Assembly (NCBI RefSeq): GCF_020740795.1
Contig: NC_067285.1
Coordinates: 108,463,652-108,527,651 of the forward strand
Length of the DNA stretch: 64,000 nt
Source of the DNA: Apus apus
Taxonomy: Eukaryota > Chordata > Aves > Apodiformes > Apodidae
Direction of reading: 5' to 3'
Made by a program: the position numbers and the translations under genes. This document shows, piece by piece, positions 50,807 through 61,876 of the stretch. How positions within the stretch are numbered: the first letter of the stretch is position 1; each line of letters begins with the position of its first letter. Under the pieces are notes generated by a model. That model was given only the letters and a program-made list of their open reading frames with translations, ran no database searches and was not told where the DNA came from.

Positions 50807-52300
50807 AGAGAAGATTCCTACTTATATGTATAGTCACTGTGTTTTGTCATTCATTGTCAATGCAACAAATATAAGAATGAAGCTGTAGGTCCTGGAGATT
50901 TCAATCCTGAGAAATCTGTCACTGCAGAGACATCAATGTAAAAAGGCAAAGGTCCAGGATAGGAATGGTAAGGAGGAAAACCTCAATTTTGGACCAGGAT
51001 CAGAGAACAAGAATATGGATTTATAATCCAGTTTCCCTGTGAGTATTTGCAGCCTTTGAGGAAAGAATACCTCTTTGGTTTTTCAAACTGAAATGCTTCA
51101 AAGTGTCTAACTCCCATACTGGTAAGGTGGGAAAACAATGATCTAGACTGAATTGTAATCCATTAGCTCCATATCTGATGTTGAAGAGTATGATAGCCTC
51201 AAGGAACTGGAGTAATGGAGCTGTAGAAAAAGGAGAAACCGACTACACAGAATTGTAAAACTGGAAAGGCTCTTGGATGAGCAGTACAAAGCATCACGCC
51301 CTCCATTCCAAGGGAAGAATCAACTGTCACTTTTGTGATTTTTTTTTATATGTGTTTGTCTACTCTGTACTTAGAAACCTCAAATGACTTCCCAAGTTAA
51401 TGACTTCCAATGATGCAGTTTCTTTTGTAATTTAGAAAGTTTTTCTTAGAATAGCTGTGCCAAATTATGCAGCCTGCATGTATTGTCCTGTTTCTGGATA
51501 CATTTGTAACGTAGTCATGGAACCAGAATGATCTAGTCTGGTGAGGTGCCTTTTGGCAGTAATTTTTCTTCGAAAGGAAAAGGCTAGTCTGATACATTAA
51601 ATAATTCTGTGCTGGATTCAGAGCTAATAGCTTTGTTCTCGTTTTAAGTGTTGTTCTTCAAGTGTCACAGAAGTTAGCTGGTTCATTAATTGTAATAAAC
51701 AAAACCTACTGAAGTGTAAAGCTTCTTAGTAATAACAAAGTAAGCCTTAATTAATATTAACAATACTCTGAGCAAAATACTTTAAAGCTTGCAGGACCTT
51801 TGTGTAGTTCTTCTAAAGGGCTGCATAGACTGGAAAGCTCACCGACTTCTGATCAAAATAGACTTAGTTCCCTAATGAACCTGTGTATCTGGAATTCTGT
51901 GCATGGGAGGGAGAGATCTGCATGCAATTCAAACATCATCCTTCAACAAACACTCAAAGAGCTGGTATAGGAATATCCATGAAGTCTCTTTGCTCTTTTA
52001 CTTAGTGGAATCTGGCTTCTGGAGTAGAAATAAATTATGGAAAACGTTGCTTTACTGTAGAATGGTGAAAGGGACCTTGGAAATAAAGGGTATGTCCATG
52101 TCTAGGAGGCTTAACCTACTACAGAACTCCCGTAATCTACCCAGATAGACTGCAGTTGTAGTTATGGGTGCTGAATCCATCTTTATTGAAACTTGCAATA
52201 GGTCCTGTTTTGCCAGGAGACTAATCAATGGAAATTTCATTCAGAAATCCCAGTTTATGAATCTCTTGGCTTTTCTTGTTGATTTAACATGGAGGGATTT

Positions 52301-52320
52301 GGGGGGCGGGGGGGGGTGGG
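52301..52320 (+). other. G-rich tract, possible G-quadruplex
   Basis: GGGGGGCGGGGGGGGGTGGG is a nearly uninterrupted G-run with two single-base breaks, followed by CGCG. It stands out in an AT-rich setting about 2.1 kb before the SPON2 start codon. Confidence 0.5.
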
Positions 52321-54392
52321 CGCGTTGCAGAAGGGAAGATAAATTTCTAGGTAAAGTGCCACAAAGCCCAAACTGGTTGTTTGGTAACCATCTCCTGGTG
52401 GACGATAGTCTGTCACCTAAGCTGTATATTTATGATGGCTTTTGAGTTTCATCTGAAAAATAAATGCTGGATTGTTTTTTTTTTTCCACAGATACTATAC
52501 CATTGTATTAGAGATCTGTGGAAGTACTTAAGTGACATTCCTCACAGTTTTAAAAGAAAACTCTATGAAAGACTTTTTTCATGGTTCCCTGCAAACTTTT
52601 GAACTTAACTTCTTTGCTGATCAGCCACCGTAGCATTTGTTAACACTACAGGTATGGCATAAAGCCCTTATATTCCCTTATTTCAAAGGTAGCAGGGAAA
52701 AATAATTTAAAATAAATATTAAACATTATTTCTTAATCAGGTCACTGTATTATATATAATTTTTCATCAAAAATGTAAATAATTTTAGTGATGTAAATAT
52801 ATGTGCTACAGAGGATTTATGATTTAACTGCAATAATAAGATTTTCATTTGGGTTTTTTACTCTGAAGACAGCTAAGAAAAATCTCAGAGCTTCCCAAAA
52901 CCACTCTTTCCAAAGAAACCACAATGTTACAGAGCCCTTTCATCATTCAGCACACAGGACTGTAGGATACAAAAATATATACTGTACTACTTTAAATGAA
53001 TTCATATTTGTAGGAGACACAGTCTGAGTGAGTATGTGCAATTATGAAATACATTTTTTTTTCCCCTCTTGACTTTTTTAGCTGCCTCACCCTTTTTATT
53101 TGAACACATACATATGGTGTGTGAGAGCGAGCAAGCTCTCTGTAAACGTTTGGAGGGAGCATCTGTCAGACAATAAAACTTACAAGAAAACATGCTTCTC
53201 ATTTAAAGTGTATTCACTAGAAATATTTCAGTGTTGGAATCCGTTCATTTGTGTAGCTTGGAGGCATTAATAAGAGCAGAGAACTGTAAAGGCACCAGAA
53301 AACTCAAGCTGTTTCTAAGAATCCAAGGTATTTTTTTTTAAAAGCATTTCGTCTCTTCGGCATCACAGTCTTCTGATAGGAACCTGAACCAGTTGGCTAA
53401 CAGGAAACCTCTGATAGTCCATCCAAAAAGACTGCAAACAAGAAGATGACATGCTTTTTGCAAACCTGGAAAGTCTAAAGATTACAATAACTGTTGGACC
53501 AAAGGGACCCTCTTCAGGCATAAATAGCAAGACTCCTACTGTCTTCTCTTGCAGACCAACTCAGCTGCCAGCAAAAGCAGGTGCTCTCCCCCTGCCAGTG
53601 CTCCAGAGGAAATATTTAGTGAGTATTCACAGCTCTTTTTACAAATTAATGTATTATTAGCATTTTGGTTACATCTGTTTAGCTTTCTCAACAGACAAAA
53701 ACATTTAAAAATAAGTTTCTAAGGCTGTTATTTCATGAAATTGCTGGAGTTCAATAGTCTGATGCAATTACCATATTAATTTAAAAATAAAATTTACAGA
53801 ACCTATGACAGCAACTTTAAAAAAATATTAGTCTTTAGCAACTGTATAGCTTAAACAATCTGAGACAATTACAATGTATTTTTAATGCACTAGTTATGAC
53901 AGCAAAGTAATTCATATAAATATGAAATGTATTTGATTTTAAATGCTATGCCATAAAGCAGCCTTTGTAGAACACAAATTTAAAATAAATCATTTCTTTT
54001 GGCAAAGTAAGCTGCAATTTAATCTTTAGGAGAATAAATATACCACTAATGTTTTCCACAGAAACAGTTGCTAGTCTAATTAATTCAAGATGTGACTCTA
54101 ATAAGATTTCAAAAGAAAATCAGAAACAGATTTTTTCAGAGGCAGTAATATGGACAAGGTTAAGATATTTTTATTTTCAGTAGAAACACTTGTCTCAGGT
54201 AGAGTCACAGGCTTATAGTATATAGGATGGAAATATCAAATCTGAAAGCATTATAATAAGGTTTTCAAAAGCATACCAAATTTTAGTGTTTCAGATATAT
54301 GCTTTCTTTTTGGTTATAACTTACAGTACATTACATTTCATTAGGCAACTGTTATTCAATTTTGAGTTTAGAGTGACTAATGTGGCTAACAC

Positions 54393-54440
54393 TTTTCTTT
54401 TTCTTTTTTTCTCTTTTTTTCTCTTTTTGTCTGGAAAGAA
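54393..54440 (+). other. Splice acceptor and start of the first coding exon of SPON2
   Basis: A 37-base T/C-rich tract (about 54393-54430) ends in GTCTGGAAAG, giving an AG at 54437-54438 just two bases before the ATG. This looks like a 3' splice site, so the 5' UTR probably comes mostly from an upstream non-coding exon. The start context is GAAATGG, with A at -3 and G at +4. Confidence 0.6.
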
Positions 54441-54663
54441 ATGGAAAACCTGATGTTTGTCTACTGCTCCTGTAAAGTTATCTGGACGTTACTTGTAACA
54501 ATTCTAGGTCATGCCAACAGCTTGCCTGTGGGTGATGATTCTCTTTGCACAGCAGAGGATCTTGCTAAGTACAGCATAATCTTTACAGGGAAATGGAGTC
54601 AGATTGCTTTCCCTAAGCAGTATCCACTTTACAGGCCCCCAGCACAGTGGTCATCACTGTTAG
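54441..54663 (+). CDS. SPON2: SPON2 coding exon 1
   Basis: Encodes residues 1-74 and the first base of codon 75: signal peptide, Cys36, and the start of the FS domain ([12 protein letters not shown]). The donor GTAAGT is at 54664. The exon ends in phase 1; the following intron is 352 bases. Confidence 0.95.
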
Positions 54664-57600
54664 GTAAGTGATGTACAGCTTTAAAAAACCATACAAATCT
54701 TTTGACCACTGTGGGCTTTTTTTTTTTTTTTCCCTAATAGTCAATTGTAAGATAACTAATGAAGAGGGAAATAACTAGCAAAAGCTGCTAAGAATGAAAT
54801 GCAGAAATGGAAGTATCGAAAGTCAACAACTCTTTCCAGCTGACTTCTGTTTTCAATTGGCTGCAGTTGAAATAAACAGTGATAAGCCAAATGTTTAAGT
54901 GTTCACTCATTTTTATACACGAATTCTTTAAAGTCAGTAATAAAACAGAGAAATGGAAGAAATAGGGCCAATCTAAACCAGACTTTTATGTCATGCCATG
55001 TATTCACTCAAATAGGTGTTACTCATAGTTCTGACTACAGCATGTGGAAAAAAAATGAATATGCCAGCAATGGTGTACGTGATTTTGCTGAAAAGGGTGA
55101 AGCATGGGTGTTAATGAAAGAAATAGAAGAAGCTGGCGAGAAAATTCAGAGTGTACATGGAATCTTCTCTGCTCCTGCCATTTCCAGTGGTACAGGACAA
55201 ACCTCCACTGAATTAGAAGTGCACCCAAGACATCCTTTAGTAAGTAACTGTACATATTAATTTTAAAAGTTGATTTTATGTCACTAGCACACAAAATTAA
55301 ATATTTGAGTTCTCATTCATGGGAATATTATAATGCAAAGAGTTACTGAAAAGCATGTCACATTGCAGGGAGCACTGTGCAAGTTCTACAAAGTAGAAGA
55401 GCATAATTATATTTTTTTCAAAAATTTTAAGTTAAAATGGCTATGAGCACTACTGGATCCTTTCAAAATACGTGATGCAATCCTGATGGGCCCTTTTGTT
55501 TCATTAGGTTTCATTTGTTGTACGAATTGTTCCAAGCCCTGACTGGTTTGTGGGTATTGACAGTCTAAATCTCTGTGAAGGAGATCACTGGATGGAAGAA
55601 GTATCAGTAGATCTATTTCCATATGATGCTGGAACTGACAGTGGTTTCACATTTTCCTCCCCAAATTTTGCCACTATTCCACAGGACACAGTTACAGAGG
55701 TAGGTGTTTATACATAGCTTAGCACTTCATATCTACATTTTTTGAGTCCTCCCTTTAAAAGATAACTTTCTTCTGACTACACAGTAGACTTTTGTGAAGC
55801 TGATTTCAGTATTTCAGACTGCTGATGCTCTCTCTCTATGGATTTATTACATAGCTGATAACCCTAATACTTTTGTTTATTTTCTGTATCTTTAAAATTT
55901 GGTAAATGTGGATGGTTCATAAATATTTGGCTCTACATTTAATATATTTTCTGTAAAATCTTACTGGTTTTGGATTATTTTTTATAGTTCTTGAAACAAC
56001 AGGAGAATTAAAGTATTCACAAAACTCCTGGCATTTCAAAATGTGTATATGAACAGGAAAATTCTTAGTAGGGAATACTGATATGGGGAGGGGTTGCAGT
56101 TAAAAGCATTGCTGAGACCTGAACATGTTACATTTGAGGAAAAAGAGCTAAGGGAAGGCAGAGGGCAACTTCACAACTGCAATGACCCAGCTTTCAAACT
56201 CTTTAGTTTGTTCAATACTCTATGTGTCTCATACTTTTTGTCCTTTAAAGGTGGTGGGGAACAGAGCATTTTCGTATTTTTTGAACACTATAAGCATTCA
56301 CTTAATCCTTTCTTTAAGGCCAGTTTTTTTCTAGAGCCAAATGCTGTGCTAATGAGTAATTAGAAAAGGGACAGAGAAGCTGTAAAACAATACACTTGGC
56401 CTCCTATGCTTAGCAGGATGACAGCTGCTATAGCATAGCTAATATTATTATTTAATACTCCTGTAGTCTCCCTTGTAGTATCATCCACTTCTTCCAATCA
56501 AATCATTCTAGATATTACCTTGTTTGCAATACCTCCCACTGCAGCCTTCTGTCCTAAAGTTGGCACAAGTCATTGTGCCCAGTCCTAAAGCATAAAGATA
56601 CTGGGATTACCAGCAGTACTTGTGTGAACTGAGGTTCATAGAAACTGGTTATATCCATTTTTATTGCTTGAAAGTATTAGCATGCTGTGTAAACCTGATC
56701 TTACGTTTGTCTTCTTACTAATATGATGTAGTTTCTTTAAGGGTCCCCTTTTTATTTCACAGATCACTTGTTCCTCTCCAAGTCACCCAGCAAACTCGTT
56801 TTATTATCCCAAACTCAAAATTTTGCCACCTATCGCTCAAGTAAAAATGGTGAAATTAAAGAAAAACCAGCCTGGTCTTCCTCCACCTTTTCTTGATGTT
56901 CCACCTAAAAGCAATGAAATAATAGACTCTGTTTCAGGTAAGTGATTAGTATTTTTGTAGGCTTGATATGTGGAAATATGGTAGGTGATGTGGATGAAAC
57001 AGGTGATTAGGCAGAATAATATCCTACCTGCACAGGAATAGTTTCCAGACACACAGAGGAAATAAAACAAGCCAGTTGACATAAAAGAGAAACTGAAAGA
57101 ATAAGGAAAGGATTGCATATCTGAGCTATGGTTCAAAGGTTTGGTTTATATCCACAGCAAGGGCTCGTCAAGGCCCAATAGCAGCATGGACCAGTGATTT
57201 TTATAAGAAATAAATAACACTTGGTCAGAATTACTGTCCCCAAATACTTTGCAACTTCAAAGTAAGTATTCATCCTAAAGTTTTTACATTATGATAGAGC
57301 AAAAGAGCTAGTATTGTTGTCTCTTTCTGTATCACAGGGCTTGATGGTTGTGTGCAAAAAGAATTTATATCATTCAAGTGATTTGGACATATTTGTGGAA
57401 ATACTAGCTTATTTTCCTTGTTTAGCTAAGAAGATATGCAAACTACTGACTCAAGTCAGCCTTAAGGGTAATTTTCAAATCTCCAAATTAACAAATACAT
57501 AATTAACATAATATTTGCTTAAGGAAAAGACAGCAATTCAACAGTATCCACTATGATTTTTTCTTTACACTTTTCTAGTGGATTTTTACAAAGAGGAAGG

Positions 57601-59659
57601 GTTAAGAATAAGACTGACATCCTAAATACTATCTGAGAGACAGCAATATGCTAGGTCCCCAAAGTATTCCTAGAAAAGCTGCCATGTACCAAGAGCTTCT
57701 TCAGAGTACCTGAAGATTTCATGCCTCTAACTCTGTGCTGAAGTCACCTCACAATCAATAAAATAAATCTCCTTCCCTACACAGCTAACAAAGCATGATT
57801 TATACTTGTATACATGTATTTCTCTATTTATAGTGTTTTAATGTATTTCTATTAGTAAGCAAGACATAGTTAAAGTGAGTGCTGTATATCTCATTTTCAG
57901 TCATTTCAGACAGACTAGATTGATGGGCCAAAGTCAATGGTATGAAGTTCAACAAGGCCACGATGCAGGTCCTGTGCTTGGGCCACAACAACCCCAGGCA
58001 ACGTTACATACCTGGGGAAGAGTGGCTGGAGAGCTGCCCAGCAGAGAGGGACCTGGGGGTTCTAATTGATAGGTGGCTGAATATGAGCCAGCAGTGTGCC
58101 CAGGTGGCCAAGAAGTCAAAGGCATCCTGGCCTGTATTAGTAACAGTATGGCCAGCAGGACCAGGGAGGTGATTGTCCCTCTGTGCTCGGCATTGGTGAG
58201 GCCACACCTGGAGTATTGTGTTCAGTTTTGGGCACCTCAATACAAGAAAGACATGAAGGTGCTGGAACAAGTCTTATGAAGAGCAACTGAGAGAACTGGG
58301 GCAATTTAATCTGAAGAATAGGAGGCTGAAGGGAGACCTCATAGGCCTCTACAACTACCTGAAAGGACATTTGTAAAGCGGCAGGCACTGGTCTCTTCTC
58401 ACAAATAAGTGTTGATAGAACAAGAGGGAATGGCATCAAGCTGCACCAGGGGAGGTTTAGACTGGGTGTTAGGAAGAACTTTTTCACTGAAAGGGTTTTC
58501 AGCCATTGGAACATGCTGCCCAGCAAGGTGGTTGAGTCACCATCCCTGGATGTGCTTAAAGTCATCTAGATGTAGTGCTTGGGAACATGGTTTAGTGCTG
58601 GACTTGGTACCGTAGGGTTAATGGTTGGACTAGATGATCTTAAAGGTCTTTTCCAACCTAAGTGATTCTATGTTTCTATGATTCTATGCCTTTCCCACAA
58701 CACTTGAAAGGAACATTTGGCCTTCTTTAGGATATAAATGTAAACCCATGCTTTAAAGTACGGTATTTCACATGTGATTTTTAATCATGTATCCCCACTT
58801 TGTTGTATGTGAATTGTAAAGCAGCGACTTAAAAAACTTATTCCAGAATCAAAAGGACAGATTTAGTTACCAGAGATCCAACTCTAGAAAGTCTCTAGAA
58901 ATGAAGGAATAAGTGATCACAGCAGAAGTAGTGAATTCTGCAGTAATATCAGAAATTTATAACAGAGGTCACACATTTAGTACAGCATTAAAAGCAGAGT
59001 TTGTGCACACCTATTTTACCCACAGATGCAGTCATACACAGGTTTGATGCAATTTCCTGTGACAAGAAGTGTTTTTATTTAACTTACAAAGGAATAGTCA
59101 TCTATATTTTTATGAGAGATATTTTCAAGGCAAGATTACATTATGAATACTTTAGAATTTCTGTCTACTTGCAGCATATTACAATTATATTGATTTAAGA
59201 ATTAGAAAGCTTCTAGGGACAGAATATCTTTATTGGCAAAGGGGACTGTAGTGTACATACCAAACAATAGCAATCTGATTTAATGTTTAAAAAAATGGGA
59301 CTTTATTTCTGAAGCAAAGAGGAGGAAAAGTTAAATGGAATTTGATATGAGCAACTATAGAAACAATAGCTGTCTCCTTAATGCTTTGCCAATTATGTAT
59401 TTGCCTTGAGATCAAATTTATGTAAAATCATGGTTTTTTTCTTCTTCTTTTTTTTTTTTTTTGTTTGGTGTATATTGCAGAAACACCCCTGGACTGTGAG
59501 GTTTCACAATGGTCTTCCTGGGGTCTCTGTAGAGGTCTTTGCAGACAAACAGGGACCAAGATCAGAACTCGTTTTGTCCTTCTCCACCCTGCCAATAACG
59601 GAATGCCTTGTCCAAATCTGGATGAAGAAACAGGATGTGAACCAGAGAATTGTGTCTGA
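54441..59659 (+). CDS. SPON2: Spondin-2 (mindin), five coding exons
   Basis: The joined exons (54441-54663, 55016-55239, 55508-55699, 56763-56937, 59481-59659; 993 bases with stop) encode 330 residues, against 331 in human SPON2 as I recall it. Residues 1 to about 27 form a signal peptide with a hydrophobic core ([10 protein letters not shown]). Residues about 36-221 form the spondin (FS) domain, including [38 protein letters not shown] and [13 protein letters not shown] Pro/Lys linker follows. Residues 277-329 form one thrombospondin type-1 repeat with six cysteines (277, 288, 292, 315, 324, 329) and a WSSW C-mannosylation motif (282-285). Family knowledge: a secreted matrix protein acting as a pattern-recognition and integrin-binding opsonin in innate immunity. 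All four introns are GT-AG with phases 1, 0, 0, 1. Cys216 replaces a serine in the human protein as I remember it. The gene appears intact. Confidence 0.96.
55016..55239 (+). CDS. SPON2: SPON2 coding exon 2
   Basis: The acceptor is CAAATAG before GTGTTACTC. The exon completes Gly75 and encodes [14 protein letters not shown], the [10 protein letters not shown] helix region and the SGTGQTS loop, up to Leu149. The donor GTAAGT follows in phase 0, with an intron of 268 bases. Reading through the donor would stop four codons later, which explains the short open frame seen there. Confidence 0.95.
55508..55699 (+). CDS. SPON2: SPON2 coding exon 3
   Basis: Exactly 64 codons (residues 150-213), phase 0 at both ends. 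It holds the most conserved FS-domain core: [20 protein letters not shown], Cys172, [15 protein letters not shown] and IPQDTVTE. The acceptor is TTCATTAG and the donor GTAGGT. No long open frame reveals this exon; it was found by following the splice phase and the family motif. Confidence 0.95.
56763..56937 (+). CDS. SPON2: SPON2 coding exon 4
   Basis: Residues 214-271 plus one base. It starts [19 protein letters not shown] and continues with [14 protein letters not shown], the end of the FS domain. It then encodes the proline-rich linker ([13 protein letters not shown]) to DSVS. The acceptor TTTATTTCACAG and donor GTAAGT are clear; the exon ends in phase 1. Confidence 0.95.
56938..59480 (+). 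other. SPON2 intron 4 (largest internal intron)
   Basis: A 2543-base intron with donor GTAAGT and acceptor TTGCAG. It contains a sense CR1 copy at 57909-58688. The remainder is AT-rich with nothing else recognised. Confidence 0.9.
57909..58688 (+). mobile_element. CR1 LINE fragment in SPON2 intron 4, sense
   Basis: It starts at AGACTAGATTGATGGGCCAA and carries the late reverse-transcriptase region (open frame 58073-58279 contains [20 protein letters not shown]). At about 58268 it jumps from GTGCTGGAACA straight to AGTCTTATGAAGAGC, missing a stretch normally found in CR1. It ends in a clean octamer tail, CTATGTTTCTATGATTCTATG. It lies in the same orientation as SPON2, far from both splice sites. 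Confidence 0.95.
59481..59659 (+). CDS. SPON2: SPON2 coding exon 5 (TSP type-1 repeat and stop)
   Basis: The acceptor is a long T-run, then GTATATTGCAG. The exon completes Glu272 and encodes [16 protein letters not shown], the basic GTKIRTRF strand, the PANNGMPC loop and GCEPENCV, then TGA at 59657-59659. All six cysteines of a type-1 repeat are present. Confidence 0.96.
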
Positions 59660-59665
59660 AATAAA
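59660..59665 (+). other. Poly(A) signal AATAAA directly after the SPON2 stop
   Basis: TGA is followed by one A-sharing base run that makes AATAAA at 59660-59665. If used, the 3' UTR would be only about 20-35 bases. Another AATAAA occurs at 61403-61408, so a longer UTR is possible. Which is used cannot be told from sequence. Confidence 0.5.
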
Positions 59666-61689
59666 GAAAATATAACAATTTAGATAATTTAAAAGTAGGA
59701 TAGTAGTTTAACTAAATCTAAACTACATGTCAGTGTTCCTTATAATTCGGATATGCTGCACTATTTTGCTGGAAAGGTGTATTAGACTGGTTTTGAAAGT
59801 TGTATTTTAATATCAAGATTTTGGGGAGTTAAATTCCTAAGGTTTAGTGTGACAACAGTACTTGATCATTAACAGACAAAACCCCCCACATAAATTCTTG
59901 CTATAAATATACTGTAAGTTCTTGGAGTACCCTCTAGTGGCAGAAAAGAAGATAGTTTGAAACATGCTTCACATACTAAAAAACCTTTCAGTCACAAAAT
60001 CTAAACTAACAACTTTCTTAAATACTGTAATTTGTTGACCTACAGCTATTTATACCTAGAAATTAATTTTTTCCCTAAATTATGTTTTTTATAATTTATT
60101 GGCACTTTTGTTGTCTTCCTAAATGTGTTTAACGTGCATTTCTTCAGAAACTACTTACATAAATAAGAGACACCAGGTGTTTGCAGTGTGGTTAAGACAA
60201 GAGCACAACTGAGTAAATTGGTATTGAGATGTATGAATACGTGGAAATGTCTTTTTCTTTTTTTCTCAAAAGTGAAAAGAATATCTGTCATGAGGACGCT
60301 TGGCCAGCTAAATCACTAGAAAAGATCAGAAGTGTGGATACTAGGTAGAAAACCTCTGAACTCAATTACAGGTGTTGGCTGAGATTTAAAAACTGATTGT
60401 TGGGGTTTGTCTCTCAATAGACAACTATCTAAAAGTTAACACTGTTGACCATACCATAAATTATATAATTGTCTTTCTACATGCAGTGTGTGTTTCTTTA
60501 AATGTTTGCTGCTGTTTGTGTCATTCTAATTGGTTTACAGAGAAAACTCACCAGTGTTTTAATTTTATCTAAAATTGAGGTACACTCAGATATAACACAA
60601 CACAGTATGTCAGAAACTGACTGCAAGTCTTATTGCTCAAATAACCATAAACCAAACATAACATATGGCTTATAAGGAGTTGTGGCTACCAACTAGGAGA
60701 AGAATTTGGGAATCAAACTGTTTGGTAGAATATCCTTACAGTCAGATCACAAACTTGTACAGTGCACTGCAAACATCCAGCACAGGTATTGAACAAGAGA
60801 GCTGATCCGAATAAGTTATTTTTTGAATATGCCAAATATCAGAAACATTATTCTGTACTTATAGAAGCACACTATATTCTCTGTAGGGCTGAAACATTTA
60901 AAAGGTTCTCTATATTTTCTTCCAGGAGATAAATCTTGTAAAGACCCATAGAAATTTGAAACTTTATCAGACTAGACTCAGCTGGTCCTCCAAATACTGA
61001 TAAACACACAGTTGTCAGAGATAAGTGTAGGAATTTCTACATCTTGCATTCTTCAGATTCCCATTGTTGCCTGTTTTTCAAAATTGCTTCACTGACTTTT
61101 TTATTATACCTATTTTATTTTTTTTTTTTAGATTCCCTTGTTTCCATATTACAATGGAAATAGTGTTGTTACACTACACTTTTCATATTTTGTGTTCAGT
61201 TAATTTGCCCATCTTTCCATTTTTTTCTTTCTATATTAACTTTTTTCATTCCATGCTTTTTAAAAAAGATGTATTTATTATATAGGTACACAGTTATCAC
61301 CATCTTAGAAAACTAAACATGAATTAAGTATATATTTTTATTATTCTCTGTGGATAAGAACTAATTTAAAATGGATTGATTAGCTGGTGATAGACTAAAC
61401 ATAATAAAGAATTAATAATGGGCAGAAATCAGGTGCAAGTCAGAATTACGACCTAGGGAAAATAAGTCCACAAACCACAGGGCATCCTTGCAGGAACCTT
61501 CCTGGAAGTCTCTCAACAAGAGAGTTTTGCTTCTTCACATGCCCAGAACAGCTAGAGGGCTGAGTTCAGTAGAAGAGTACCTGCATCTGTAATTGTATAC
61601 ATCACCCAAACATAGGATTTCAGTCCTACAGGGAACGATTTGATAGTGGAGCAGTCCCAGTGTTTACTCCATCTCCTGTGCAACTTACT
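59666..61689. other. SPON2 3' UTR and/or intergenic, no other gene recognised
   Basis: AT-rich sequence containing many ATTT-type motifs and a later AATAAA at 61403-61408. Some of it may be SPON2 3' UTR. No coding exon is recognised; the open frame 61064-61285 is a T-rich chance frame. Confidence 0.55.
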
Positions 61690-61876
61690 GTGCACTTTGG
61701 CCACAATAACCCCAGGCAGCTCTACAGGCTTGGGGAAGAGTGGCTGGAGAGCAGCCCAGCAGAGAAGGACCTGGGAGTACTGGTTGACAACTGGTTGAAC
61801 ATGAGCCAGCAGTGTGCCCAGGTGGCCTAGAAGCCAATGGCATCCTGGCTTGTGTGAGGAATAGTGTGGCCAGCAG
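61690..61876 (+). mobile_element. CR1 LINE fragment, truncated at both ends
   Basis: GGCCACAATAACCCCAGGCA, GGGGAAGAGTGGCTGGAGAG and ATGAGCCAGCAGTGTGCCCA match the 5' part of the intronic CR1 at 57977-58150 closely. The similarity ends at GTGTGGCCAGCAG with no 3' tail. It is either an internally broken copy or one cut by a later rearrangement. Confidence 0.9.

Larger units (their letters stand above)
46301..54392. other. Upstream flank of SPON2, no coding exon recognised
   Basis: About 8 kb of AT-rich sequence just upstream of the first coding exon of SPON2. It should contain the SPON2 5' non-coding exon(s) and perhaps the promoter, but no CpG-rich promoter island is visible and I cannot place them. 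Two G-rich patches (50785-50806 and 52301-52320) are listed separately. A TATA-like ATAAATAG at 53521-53528 is noted only as a weak candidate. Confidence 0.5.

Noticed and set aside
59406..59675. 89-residue open frame overlapping the last SPON2 exon in another frame
   Set aside because: The frame that encodes the six-cysteine TSP repeat (ending 59659) is correct; the other is its shadow, with a poly-Phe start made from the acceptor tract.
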